Positions 24,248 through 32,104 of a DNA stretch of 48,553 bases are shown piece after piece. The position numbers were made by a program, and so were the translations under genes. Under the pieces are notes generated by a model. The model saw only the letters and a list, made by a program, of their open reading frames with translations. It made no database searches and was not told where the DNA came from. This DNA is from an uncultured Prevotellaceae bacterium (GTDB lineage: Bacteria; Bacteroidota; Bacteroidia; Bacteroidales; Bacteroidaceae), in assembly GCA_900321965.1 (NCBI GenBank), contig ONYA01000021.1, positions 1 to 48,553 on the forward strand, written 5' to 3'. Every line of letters begins with the position of its first letter. Position 1 is the stretch's first letter.

Positions 24248-24955
24248 CTATTTGAAACCTACAAGTTTGTGTGTCTGCAATGAGAGCCGCCAGTGGGGAT
24301 GCTCCTTGATATACTCCACACACCTATTTATTATACGCGCGTTACGCTCGGCATCGCCCGTGTCGCAGGGTTGGAGATAGAGATGTCGAGGTGCGAGGTG
24401 CGAGATACAAGGTACGAGATATGCTTCAGGATCAGTATTCTCGTCAAACACCACTTTCAGTTCATCAGGTACTCTCTCTCCTCTCTCCTCTCTCCTCTCT
24501 CCTCTAAGTTTCGGCGACACCGTCAGCCAGTCGAGGTTCTGAGGTGCTGGACGGGTGCCGTTGCTCTCCATAGCCACCTCAAAGCCGTGCTGGTGAAGCA
24601 GGTCAACGAACGCCTCGTCCACCTGCAGCGTCGGTTCGCCACCGGTCAGCACGACTAATAGGTTTCGAGGTACGAGGTGCGAGGTGCGAGGTGCGAGGTG
24701 CGAGGTACGAGGTGCGAGATTACTACCTATCGAAGAATCAGCCTCCATGGTATTCTCGTACCTCGTACCTCGAACCTCGTACCTCGAAATCTCGGTCAAG
24801 ATCTCGTCGTCCGTCATTTCGCGGTACGTGTCGAACTCCGTATCGCAGAACGGACAACGGAGGTTACAACCGGCAAAGCGGACGAACACTGCTGCCCGTC
24901 CTGTGTTATAGCCCTCACCCTGCAGCGAATAGAAGATGTCGTTAATCCTTCTCAT
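24248..24955 (-). CDS. queE: 7-carboxy-7-deazaguanine synthase QueE, with repeat insertions
   Basis: A 235-residue radical-SAM enzyme of queuosine synthesis, turning carboxytetrahydropterin into 7-carboxy-7-deazaguanine. It shows the N-terminal YSLQGEGYNTGRAAVFVRF, the iron-sulfur motif CNLRCPFC (C-x3-C-x2-C, about residues 32-39), VVLTGGEPTLQ (about 100) and a C-terminal LSLQTHKLVGF. Three tracts encode extra residues: about 55-97 (the element at 24665-24792), about 149-162 (24470-24508) and about 178-190 (24387-24421). Each falls between conserved strands. The ATG at 24955 overlaps queD by 14 bases; a TTG nine bases earlier is unlikely. Confidence 0.92.
   Translation of the reverse strand: MRRINDIFYSLQGEGYNTGRAAVFVRFAGCNLRCPFCDTEFDTYREMTDDEILTEISRYEVRGTRYENTMEADSSIGSNLAPRTSHLAPRTSHLVPRNLLVVLTGGEPTLQVDEAFVDLLHQHGFEVAMESNGTRPAPQNLDWLTVSPKLRGERREERGERVPDELKVVFDENTDPEAYLVPCISHLAPRHLYLQPCDTGDAERNARIINRCVEYIKEHPHWRLSLQTHKLVGFK
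24387..24421. repeat. Short gaggtgc heptamer tract in queE
   Basis: cgaggtgcgaggtgcgagat followed by acaaggtacgagat: about five 7-base units of the family seen at 24665-24792 but without loop or second arm. On the coding strand it gives LVPCISHLAPRHL. Confidence 0.75.
24470..24508. repeat. ctctcct heptamer tract in queE
   Basis: Five or more units of ctctcct ending in ctaagtt, the same unit as in the helicase gene at 20809-20890. It encodes KLRGERREERGERV. Confidence 0.75.
24665..24792. repeat. In-frame palindromic heptamer element 1 (in queE)
   Basis: The left arm (24665-24719) has about eight gaggtgc/gaggtac units. The loop (about 24720-24752) contains agaatcagcctcc. The right arm (24753-24788) has units of ctcgtac. 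The arms are reverse complements. Coding strand: EVRGTRYEN, then MEADSS, then NLAPRTSHLAPRTSHLVPR. The element sits just before the strand carrying TGGEP. Confidence 0.85.
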
Positions 24956-25274
24956 ACGTTGCAATATTTCCCTCGCTCTCCTGAACGGTAGCCTTATAGC
25001 AGTGGGGCACGCGCTCCACGCACCAGCGGGCCAAGTTCTCGGCCGTCGGATTGAAGGGCAGCACCTCGTTCAGAATGCGGTGGTCCAGCGGTTCCTTGAC
25101 AAGCCGCTTGATCTCGCTGAAGTCAATCACCATACCGTTACGGTCAAGCTTCTCCGAACGGCAGTAAATCATAATCATCCAGTTATGACCGTGTACGCGG
25201 GTACACTTGCTCTCATAGTCCAACTCCAGACTATGACAAGCCGAGATTTCTATTTTCTTTTGTACGTAATACAT
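24942..25274 (-). CDS. queD: 6-carboxy-5,6,7,8-tetrahydropterin synthase QueD
   Basis: A 110-residue enzyme that makes carboxytetrahydropterin from dihydroneopterin triphosphate, the step before QueE. Zinc-binding histidines are visible in SACHSL (about residue 14) and RVHGHNW (about 28-34). The catalytic region includes DRNGMVIDFSEIK and PLDHRILNE, and PTAENLARW is typical of the family. It starts 7 bases after dnaG stops and overlaps queE, so it is clearly in the same transcript. Unlike its neighbours it contains no repeat insertion; a 110-residue enzyme packed around its active site may tolerate none. Confidence 0.93.
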   Translation of the reverse strand: MYYVQKKIEISACHSLELDYESKCTRVHGHNWMIMIYCRSEKLDRNGMVIDFSEIKRLVKEPLDHRILNEVLPFNPTAENLARWCVERVPHCYKATVQESEGNIATYEKD

Positions 25275-25281
25275 ATCCCTA

Positions 25282-27381
25282 TTATTTCATCACATCACTT
25301 CCCAACTTCTTAGCTAACGCATCGCGCAGTTCCTGCGTCTCCTTATATTCTTGCATCAGTTTCATGACGTGGTCCATGTCGTTCGACGCCTGACGCATGG
25401 CTAACTGTATCTGTTTCAGTCGCTGGCTGACCAAATCCATCCGCAAGTCCATCACCAAATGGACGACCCGCTGACGAAGAGCTCCCTCACGCGGCTCCAC
25501 GGCAAAGCGTCCTCCTAACTGATGACGATCGACAGCCAACTGCATAGCCACCTTACTCACCTCAATATCAGGGTGGTTCATAAAGTAAGACTCAGCCTTG
25601 AAGCCCTCATCCCCACTATGCGCCACAGCCTCGGCCAGTATCTGGTTATAGAGCGGGTTCGAGAACTGGATATTATCCTGCCCTAAATCGTAGTCGACAT
25701 ACTGCGCCACGTTGAAATCGATGAACTGACCATCGTCAGTCTCCACGTTTTCGTAGATAATCTCTTCACCGTGACGGACGACCTCGCGGATAAGTAGGGC
25801 CTCGACCGTGTTTTCTCGAGATGCGAGGTGCGAGATACGAGGTGCGAGATTACTCTCTGTCGTAGAATCAGCCTCCAAGCTATTTTCGGGCCTCGGTCCT
25901 CGGACCTCAGAGCTCGAATGCTCCTCCTCGTTACTCGTTCCTCCTTTCTCCTTACTCTTATCTTCAATATCCTTCTTGATGAAGTTATTCATCGACGTCA
26001 GCAACGTCTGTTCCTTCAGTCCGAGACGCGAAGACAGGTCGCTGAGATAGGTTGAGCGCAGGATAGCATCGGGGATGACGGAGATGCTCTTGACAATGCC
26101 ACTAATAGCTTCAGAGCGCTTCACAGGGTCGCTGACGCCCTCCACAGTCAGATGCGTCTTGAATGAGATGAAGTCCTCCTGATGTTCCTCAATATACCGT
26201 TTTAGTTCCTCAGTAGAGTGCTTACGGGCAAAGGAGTCCGGGTCGTCACCATCGGGCAGCAGCAAGACCTTCACGTTCATGCCTTCGGCCAGCAGCATAT
26301 CCGTACCACGCATAGCAGCGTGAATACCAGCCTCGTCGCCGTCGTAGAGTAGCGTGATGTTCTGAGTGAAGCGGCGCAGCATCTTGATTTGGTAGATGCT
26401 GAGTGCCGTACCAGAGTTGGCCACCACGTTCTCAACACCTGCCTGATGCATAGCGATGACGTCGGTATAGCCTTCGACCATAAACACGCGATCTTCTTTG
26501 ACGATGGCTTTCTTGGCCTGGTAGATGCCATAGAGCTCACGTTCCTTATGGTAGATATCGGAATCGGGCGAGTTGACGTATTTCTGCGCCACACCCTTCG
26601 TCCGCGAATCGAGCACACGTCCGCCGAAAGCCACCACCTTACCACTGACGTTCAGCCAGGGGAAGATGGCGCGGCCGGAGTAGCGGTCTACCAATCGAGG
26701 TGCGAGGTGCGAGGTGCGAGGTGCGAGATTACCTTCTTCCGTAGAATCAGCCTCCTTTCTATTCTCGTACCTCGTATCTCGTACCTCGTACCTCGAATTA
26801 TCTTTCTCGTTTCTCTCGAAGCACAGTCCCGTCTTCACCAAGAACTCGGCCTTATAGCCAGCCTTCTTGGCTGCCAAAGCCAGCGCATCACGTTTCTGCG
26901 GCGAGTAGCCCAACTGGAACTTCTCGATGATGTCGTCGCGGATGCCGCGGCTGCGGAAGTACTGCTTACCGATGGCGATGCCGTCAGGATCGTTCTTCAG
27001 CGTCTGATGGAACCAGTCCTTCGCCCACTCGTTAACAATGAACATCGACTCGCGCTCGTTCTGCTCCTGACGCTCCTCGTCAGTCAGTTCTTTCTCGACA
27101 ATCTCGATATTGTACTTCTTAGCCAACCACCGCAGTGCCTCGGGATAGGTAATCTGCTCGTGCTCCATCAGGAAGCCGGCAGGCGTACCGCCCTTGCCGC
27201 AGACGAAACAGTGGCAGATGTTCTTGGCAGGCGACACCATGAACGACGGATTACGGTCGTCGTGGAAAGGACAAAGGCCCTTGTAGTTCACGCCACTCTT
27301 ACGGAGTGTCACGAACTCACCGACCACGTCGACAATCTGCGCAGCGTCGATAATCTTGTCTACTGTCGCCCTGTCAATCAT
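25282..27381 (-). CDS. dnaG: DNA primase DnaG, with two repeat insertions
   Basis: A 699-residue primase that lays RNA primers at the replication fork. The zinc finger shows CPFHDDRNPSF and CHCFVCGKGG (about residues 38-64). The polymerase core follows with IFPWLNVSGKVVAFGGRVLD (about 240), and TOPRIM motifs are FMVEGYTDVIAMHQAG (about 300), LLYDGDEAGIHA and LLPDGDDPDSF. The C-terminal part is the helicase-binding domain. Two in-frame palindromic elements add residues about 195-229 (26694-26797), before the conserved DRYSGRAIFP, and about 488-522 (25815-25918), in the linker. The ATG lies one base after the small peptide stop, so translation is probably coupled to it. Confidence 0.95.
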   Translation of the reverse strand: MIDRATVDKIIDAAQIVDVVGEFVTLRKSGVNYKGLCPFHDDRNPSFMVSPAKNICHCFVCGKGGTPAGFLMEHEQITYPEALRWLAKKYNIEIVEKELTDEERQEQNERESMFIVNEWAKDWFHQTLKNDPDGIAIGKQYFRSRGIRDDIIEKFQLGYSPQKRDALALAAKKAGYKAEFLVKTGLCFERNEKDNSRYEVRDTRYENRKEADSTEEGNLAPRTSHLAPRLVDRYSGRAIFPWLNVSGKVVAFGGRVLDSRTKGVAQKYVNSPDSDIYHKERELYGIYQAKKAIVKEDRVFMVEGYTDVIAMHQAGVENVVANSGTALSIYQIKMLRRFTQNITLLYDGDEAGIHAAMRGTDMLLAEGMNVKVLLLPDGDDPDSFARKHSTEELKRYIEEHQEDFISFKTHLTVEGVSDPVKRSEAISGIVKSISVIPDAILRSTYLSDLSSRLGLKEQTLLTSMNNFIKKDIEDKSKEKGGTSNEEEHSSSEVRGPRPENSLEADSTTESNLAPRISHLASRENTVEALLIREVVRHGEEIIYENVETDDGQFIDFNVAQYVDYDLGQDNIQFSNPLYNQILAEAVAHSGDEGFKAESYFMNHPDIEVSKVAMQLAVDRHQLGGRFAVEPREGALRQRVVHLVMDLRMDLVSQRLKQIQLAMRQASNDMDHVMKLMQEYKETQELRDALAKKLGSDVMK
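25815..25918. repeat. In-frame palindromic heptamer element 2 (dnaG linker)
   Basis: Arms of tcgagatgcgaggtgcgaga and ctcggtcctcggacctcaga types flank a loop with gtagaatcagcctcc. Coding strand: EVRGPRPEN, LEADSTTES, NLAPRISHLASR. The right arm has diverged (ggcctcggtcct), suggesting an older copy. A separate low-complexity SKEKGGTSNEEE stretch adjoins it. Confidence 0.82.
26694..26797. repeat. In-frame palindromic heptamer element 3 (dnaG core)
   Basis: The left arm is cgaggtgc repeated, the loop contains ccgtagaatcagcctcc and the right arm is ctcgtacctcgtatctcgta. Coding strand: SRYEVRDTRYEN, KEADSTEEG, NLAPRTSHLAPR. It sits in the catalytic part of primase, ahead of DRYSGRAIFP. Confidence 0.85.
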
Positions 27382-27382
27382 A

Positions 27383-27571
27383 TCAATTCGTCAGGTTGAA
27401 TAGCGGGTTATCACTCCACAGCAGGTTATCGGACGAGAACAGGTCTTCGTCGTCACGGCTACCCACCGTCGGGTCACTCTGGTCACCGGCGTTAGGTCCT
27501 GATCCAGCCAGTATCACCACTTTATCTATCATTACCCACTCTGTAGCGGGCTTCATATATTGCTTCTTCAT
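27383..27571 (-). CDS. Small MKK-Y-P peptide after the C10 protease
   Basis: A 62-residue peptide starting MKKQYMKPATEW, with a short hydrophobic VVILAGSG (about residues 18-25) and an acidic tail rich in Asp, Ser and Asn (DDEDLFSSDN). It lies 17 bases after the C10 protease gene behind AGGAGGA and 7 bases before its ATG. Its TGA stop is one base from the dnaG start. It has the same plan as 6859-7011 and 42098-42286. It has no recognised domain; the N-terminus is too short and polar for a signal peptide. Function unknown. Confidence 0.75.
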   Translation of the reverse strand: MKKQYMKPATEWVMIDKVVILAGSGPNAGDQSDPTVGSRDDEDLFSSDNLLWSDNPLFNLTN

Positions 27572-27588
27572 AATGCGTTCCTCCTACT

Positions 27589-30165
27589 CTACTTGATGAT
27601 GACTTTCTTTCCGTCCTTGATGTACAGTCCCTTCTTCGGCTGAGCCACGCGACGGCCCTGCAGGTCAAGGACCTCACCGTTCACTATTCCCTCTTCATTA
27701 TTCATTAGCGAAGCGCCAATGCCCGTCGCGCCGTCGTCTTCGGAACCGATAATCAACGCTCCTAAGCTGCTAAGACCTACGGCTTCGAAATAAGCGCGGA
27801 AGGGATCTACTGTGGTAGAGCTATTTACAAACTGAGTACCTGCAGCGTTTAGTACATAACGGTTGGTAACAGATGTACCAGGCAGAGAGCCTACAAATCT
27901 GAATTTGCTACGCATAGTGGCTGTTCCTGTGGAGGGCAAAACCTGAACGCTGCTGCCTTCGAAGGTAATATCCTTATTCGTCAGATCCCAGGTTGCTCCA
28001 TAACTGTTGCCTGGCACGGCAATGATGTATGGGGTATTGGCGGCCATCTGAGTAGCGTAACCGAAGTTAACGGTATTACCACTCTCGCTGCTAAATTCTT
28101 TCAGCCAGAAGTTCTTACCCGTATCACTGCCGGAGTGGAACCAGTCGATCACCTTGCTACCCTGCTTCACCGTCGATACGTTGAAGGGCACGACGATGGT
28201 GCTCCAACCGCCGGTGCCGTTGGCAGCTGTCGTGAACTGACGGGTATAGGTAGCCTTGGTGGCCGTGAACTGTTTCGGAGCATAGAAACCTTGACCGTCG
28301 GTCAGCGTCAGCGTAGCTGCCGTACCGTTCTGTACCACATTCTTTCCTGTCAGCCCTGAAGGTACGCTGCTGCCGACGAAGTAAAGCGTATTCGGGTTGC
28401 TGTTCGGTGTTACTGAGGTCACGACACTAACCTGCGAAACGTCGAGTGCAAGTGCATTTTCAGGTGTTGTGACATCAGAAGTGTTATACACAACCGTTTC
28501 TGTTCCGTCAGCTGCATAGGTTTTGATTGCTCCGATATTTTCAAACGACATTATCTGTCCATTAGAACTAACTGTGACCTTCACATAAGTTTCATCGGAA
28601 CCAATGCACTTCCGCCACGTATCTGTGCCGTTTTTGCGACAGACGAGAACTAACTTATATTCTCCATCTGACAGTTTCTCACCAAATCCAAAACTAAAAT
28701 CGCCATAACGTCTTATCCCATTAGGATAATCAATGGTGGATGGTGTATCAAGCAGCTTCACAAAAGAATCATTTTTATAAAGGGCTAATCCCCAGTCAAA
28801 GTCAAGACTCCATCCAGTGTTGTTATTAAGAGAGTAATTCAAGCACTGAGAATATATAGTCCCACTTCCAAACGGATAATAAAAATAATCGTCATAGCCA
28901 TAAGCAATCCATTCACATGAAGGATAATAACACGAACATTGAGTTACCGTTAGACAGGCTTCGTCCGACAAACTAACACCATCATCCACAGGGCTGACGT
29001 TAATCATAGCCATCTGATTGTAATTATAGCCGTCGCCAGGATTGCCGCCACCGATACCCTGATCGTCGGGGTTCATTGCTGAAAGACGGAAACTGCCGTC
29101 ACTCGTGCTTCCCCAACCCCAGTTGACGTAGAAATAATCATCATGGTCATAACCGTCTACCACGAAAGCATGTCCACCACTACCCGACTGTCCGCTATAA
29201 AGCACAGGGCCATTGGTAGACAGTTCGGTATAGATAGCATCTACCCATTCATCATAACTATACTTATTGCGGTAGATAGACTTCGCATCGGGATCATAGC
29301 CGAAGTAGTTTATCAGTGCTGAGGTTGCAGCCTCTTGAGAAGCTGAAGAGCCACCAGATGATGCCGAGCCATACTGCATTTTTGCACCAGCACCGATATA
29401 TTCCATCAGACGAGCCACCTCATCACGAGCATCATCAGTAGTTAGCGTTGGGTCAATTTTCGTCCAATTTATTGTTCGAGCCGGCTTCTCTGGCATCGCA
29501 GTATATGGTACACCACTGAAATACCAATAGTATTGTGTTGTATTTTGATAACTTGGAATATTCGTCGTGGGTGTCGATGCAATACTATGCTTAGTGGCCT
29601 GATAATACATCACCTGAGCCGTGGCCGTAGCTACGCAGCCTGTGACAGCATCAATGGAACCACTAAGGTTCATCTTCGGACAATAAGTATTATAAGGTGT
29701 ACCCTGATCCCACTTCGTCTTCAGCATCGCAGGAATAGCTGTCTTCGACTTCTTCATACCGCCGCGACTGGCAGCCACAGACTTACTCCTGACGCCATGC
29801 TCCTGCATCCACTGTATCTGGTCGGCATAACCCTGGAGCCACGACTTGAGGTTCACGGGCATATTCTCGGCTGAGATCTCACCTTTGTCAGCATAACCTA
29901 ACACAAGGTCACCAGTACAGTCGTCGCCGCTGACAATGACGAAGCCTTCATGCTGGCCAACGTTAAACACATACAGCTGGTCGGTGACGACGCCTTCCTT
30001 CAGCTGGAGCTTTACCTGTTGCATACCACGGGCAGCAGCCACATTGCCACTTCGCCCGCTGAGGAACTGCAGCGCCTTCTGACGTGCGACATCCTGGGTT
30101 ATGGGAGCAGCCATCAGTGCAATGCCGAAAAACAGCCCCACAAAGGTCATCAATTGTCTTTTCAT
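27589..30165 (-). CDS. Secreted C10 cysteine protease (streptopain/interpain-like)
   Basis: An 858-residue exported protease: signal peptide (MKRQLMTFVGLFFGIALMAA), a Spi-type prodomain (about residues 20-125, with GFVIVSGDDCTGDLVLGY), and a C10 catalytic domain with the nucleophile in AVTGCVATATAQVMYY (about 175-190) and the histidine in SGGHAFVVDGYDHDDYFYVN (about 335-354). Beta-rich domains and a tail (LQGRRVAQPKKGLYI then GKKVIIK) of the sorting type follow. Streptopain and interpain A degrade host proteins, including immune factors. An ATG two codons earlier (30171) is possible. It lies 18-24 bases after the acetylesterase gene in the same run. Confidence 0.88.
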   Translation of the reverse strand: MKRQLMTFVGLFFGIALMAAPITQDVARQKALQFLSGRSGNVAAARGMQQVKLQLKEGVVTDQLYVFNVGQHEGFVIVSGDDCTGDLVLGYADKGEISAENMPVNLKSWLQGYADQIQWMQEHGVRSKSVAASRGGMKKSKTAIPAMLKTKWDQGTPYNTYCPKMNLSGSIDAVTGCVATATAQVMYYQATKHSIASTPTTNIPSYQNTTQYYWYFSGVPYTAMPEKPARTINWTKIDPTLTTDDARDEVARLMEYIGAGAKMQYGSASSGGSSASQEAATSALINYFGYDPDAKSIYRNKYSYDEWVDAIYTELSTNGPVLYSGQSGSGGHAFVVDGYDHDDYFYVNWGWGSTSDGSFRLSAMNPDDQGIGGGNPGDGYNYNQMAMINVSPVDDGVSLSDEACLTVTQCSCYYPSCEWIAYGYDDYFYYPFGSGTIYSQCLNYSLNNNTGWSLDFDWGLALYKNDSFVKLLDTPSTIDYPNGIRRYGDFSFGFGEKLSDGEYKLVLVCRKNGTDTWRKCIGSDETYVKVTVSSNGQIMSFENIGAIKTYAADGTETVVYNTSDVTTPENALALDVSQVSVVTSVTPNSNPNTLYFVGSSVPSGLTGKNVVQNGTAATLTLTDGQGFYAPKQFTATKATYTRQFTTAANGTGGWSTIVVPFNVSTVKQGSKVIDWFHSGSDTGKNFWLKEFSSESGNTVNFGYATQMAANTPYIIAVPGNSYGATWDLTNKDITFEGSSVQVLPSTGTATMRSKFRFVGSLPGTSVTNRYVLNAAGTQFVNSSTTVDPFRAYFEAVGLSSLGALIIGSEDDGATGIGASLMNNEEGIVNGEVLDLQGRRVAQPKKGLYIKDGKKVIIK

Positions 30166-30189
30166 AATCATTTATGTTTTTATTAGTGT

Positions 30190-31968
30190 TTATTTTTTCA
30201 GATACTTAGCTAACTCACTCTTATTCTGGCGCAGTCCCTTGGCAAACGACTGGGCGTTCATCTGGGCACCAGCCTTCGACGTGTGGGTATGGTCTTTCTT
30301 GAAGTACTTCGCGCCAGCCTTCGCCTTGATACGCTCTTCGGCAGCCTTGCGCTGTTCCTTATCGCTCATCTCCTTACTACTCAACGGCTTGCTAAACTTC
30401 TTGTCAAGGAAGTCGGCGCTGATGTTGTGAAGGTCAATGAACTCCACGCCCGTCTGCTCAACCACCTCGCGATACCATTTACCATACGAGCCGTCACGAC
30501 GTTCAATCTTGCCGCCAGGCCACTCGTTGCGCGGTGTCAGACTGACGAGGATGGGCGTGGCCCCCTTCTCGCGCACGTCGTCGATGAACTTACGGAGATA
30601 CCAGCCGAAGCTGTAGACCACCTCGTAGGTGCCGTTGTCCATCTTATAGACATGCAATGTATCCTTCGTGCCGGGGATGACACCACGGGCCTTCGCATCG
30701 GTGATGGGACAGATGTCGTTATGGCCGAACTGGATGGTCACGAAGTCGCCGGGCTGCAACGAGTTGTAGACCTTGTCCCACAGTCCCTCACGCAGGAACG
30801 AGCGGGTCGAGCGACCGGCACGGGCAGCGTTGACCAGCGTCACCTTCGACTCGTCGAAGACCGTAGCGGCCTGCGAGGCCCAGCCCCACATGCCATCCTC
30901 CTCTTTGTCGGCGTTCTTCACTGTTGAGTCGCCGGTGAAGAAGACAGTTGGTTTCTTTCGAGGTGCGAGGTACGAGGTGCGAGGTGCGAGATTACCTTGC
31001 GCACCACTCATTTCCGCCTCCGAACTATTCTCGTACCTCGAATCTCGTACCTCGTACCTCGACAAGTCCACATTCACCATCATCGTCTGCAGCGGCTTCA
31101 GCAGCGGATTGAGACTCTCCCAGAGTCCTTCGGCGGCACTGCGGGCATTCATCTCAGCGCCAAACTTCGACGTATGAATCTTGTCGCCAAGGAAGTGGTA
31201 GTCCACCTTCCATGTGCTGTACGAGTCGAGCTTCTGACCGCTGCGCTCATTCAGGTCGACGAAAGGCACGCCCTCTGTGGCAGCGATGTAGGCCGCCCAT
31301 TCCGTCTGCGGTTTACGCACAATGCGTCCCTTGTCGTCGTAGGCATTACGCGGCGTCAGCGACATCAGGATAGGATTCGCACCCTTGGCACGGGTCTCAC
31401 TGATATAGCGGCGCAGGTAGTTGCCGTAGGAGTAAACAGTATCCTGCCGCTGTGTACGCTGGTTGAAACCTACATAGCACGTGTCGGGGTCGACACCGGG
31501 GATGACGGCACGGGCCCGCTTCGCATCGAAGAACTCGCCGTTGTCGTTATGACCGATGGAGACGATGACCCAGTCACCGGGCTTCAGGGCGTCACGCACT
31601 GCCGGCCACAAGTCGGTGTAGAACGTACGGGTGGACATGCCGCCAAGAGCCTGATTCTCCACCGTTATCTTCTTTGCATCGAAATACTGGTTAGCATAGT
31701 ATCCCCAACCCCACTGTCCGTTGGAGCCGTCGCCACGGGTGCCGTTGCGCATCGTCGAGTTGCCCACGAGGAACAAAACGGGGTTCGTGCCTACACGTGT
31801 TGTGCCGGGCTTAGGCCGCGACATCAGTGCCTTAGCTATCGAGTCAGGGGTGTTGTCCACCACCTTGTTCACATCTTCTATAGGGTCTGGAAGATTATCA
31901 AATCCTTGTGCCCCTACAGCTGTCGTCATCGCAGCCACAATTGCTATTGTCAGTAGTCGTTTCATCAT
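30190..31968 (-). CDS. Tandem SGNH/GDSL esterase (rhamnogalacturonan acetylesterase-like)
   Basis: A 592-residue exported protein with two complete SGNH hydrolase domains. After a signal peptide (MMKRLLTIAIVAAMTTAVGA), domain 1 (about residues 62-290) has FLVGNSTMRNG, SIGHNDNGEFF and DKIHTSKFGAEMNA; domain 2 (about 338-575) has FFTGDSTVKNA, QFGHNDICP and DHTHTSKAGAQMNAQS. The catalytic Ser sits in GNST/GDST and the Asp-x-x-His in each last block. Family members remove acetyl groups from pectin. The linker between domains carries a palindromic heptamer element (30958-31062). The promoter is TAACTTTG at minus strand 31995-31988. It is the first gene of a run reaching cardiolipin synthase. Confidence 0.85.
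   Translation of the reverse strand: MMKRLLTIAIVAAMTTAVGAQGFDNLPDPIEDVNKVVDNTPDSIAKALMSRPKPGTTRVGTNPVLFLVGNSTMRNGTRGDGSNGQWGWGYYANQYFDAKKITVENQALGGMSTRTFYTDLWPAVRDALKPGDWVIVSIGHNDNGEFFDAKRARAVIPGVDPDTCYVGFNQRTQRQDTVYSYGNYLRRYISETRAKGANPILMSLTPRNAYDDKGRIVRKPQTEWAAYIAATEGVPFVDLNERSGQKLDSYSTWKVDYHFLGDKIHTSKFGAEMNARSAAEGLWESLNPLLKPLQTMMVNVDLSRYEVRDSRYENSSEAEMSGAQGNLAPRTSYLAPRKKPTVFFTGDSTVKNADKEEDGMWGWASQAATVFDESKVTLVNAARAGRSTRSFLREGLWDKVYNSLQPGDFVTIQFGHNDICPITDAKARGVIPGTKDTLHVYKMDNGTYEVVYSFGWYLRKFIDDVREKGATPILVSLTPRNEWPGGKIERRDGSYGKWYREVVEQTGVEFIDLHNISADFLDKKFSKPLSSKEMSDKEQRKAAEERIKAKAGAKYFKKDHTHTSKAGAQMNAQSFAKGLRQNKSELAKYLKK
30958..31062. repeat. In-frame palindromic heptamer element 4 (esterase linker)
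   Basis: The left arm is tcgaggtgcgaggtacgagg type and the right arm tctcgtacctcgaatctcgt type. The loop has diverged (accactcatttccgcctccg) but keeps cgcctcc. Coding strand: SRYEVRDSRYEN, SEAEMSGAQG, NLAPRTSYLAPR, at residues about 302-337 between two folded domains. Confidence 0.85.
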
Positions 31969-31987
31969 TTTGAAGGTTTCTTTGGTG

Positions 31988-32079
31988 CAAAGTTACGCAT
32001 TTTATTTTATTTTGCAAACATTTTCTGCGATAAATTGCCATTGGAAATTTGGCTGTTTCAAATTATTGTCATACCTTTG
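31988..32079. promoter_or_regulatory. Divergent promoters: esterase operon and ABC exporter
   Basis: TAACTTTG at minus strand 31995-31988 is ahead of the acetylesterase. On the plus strand TTTG (32048-32051), a 20-base spacer and TACCTTTG (32072-32079) precede the exporter. Confidence 0.65.
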
Positions 32080-32104
32080 CAAGCGTATTCAACCAACAAA
32101 CTAT

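Noticed and set aside
24665-24720. CRISPR-like regular repeats
   Set aside because: Units are 7 bases with no unique spacers, and they lie inside a coding gene in frame; no cas genes are present.
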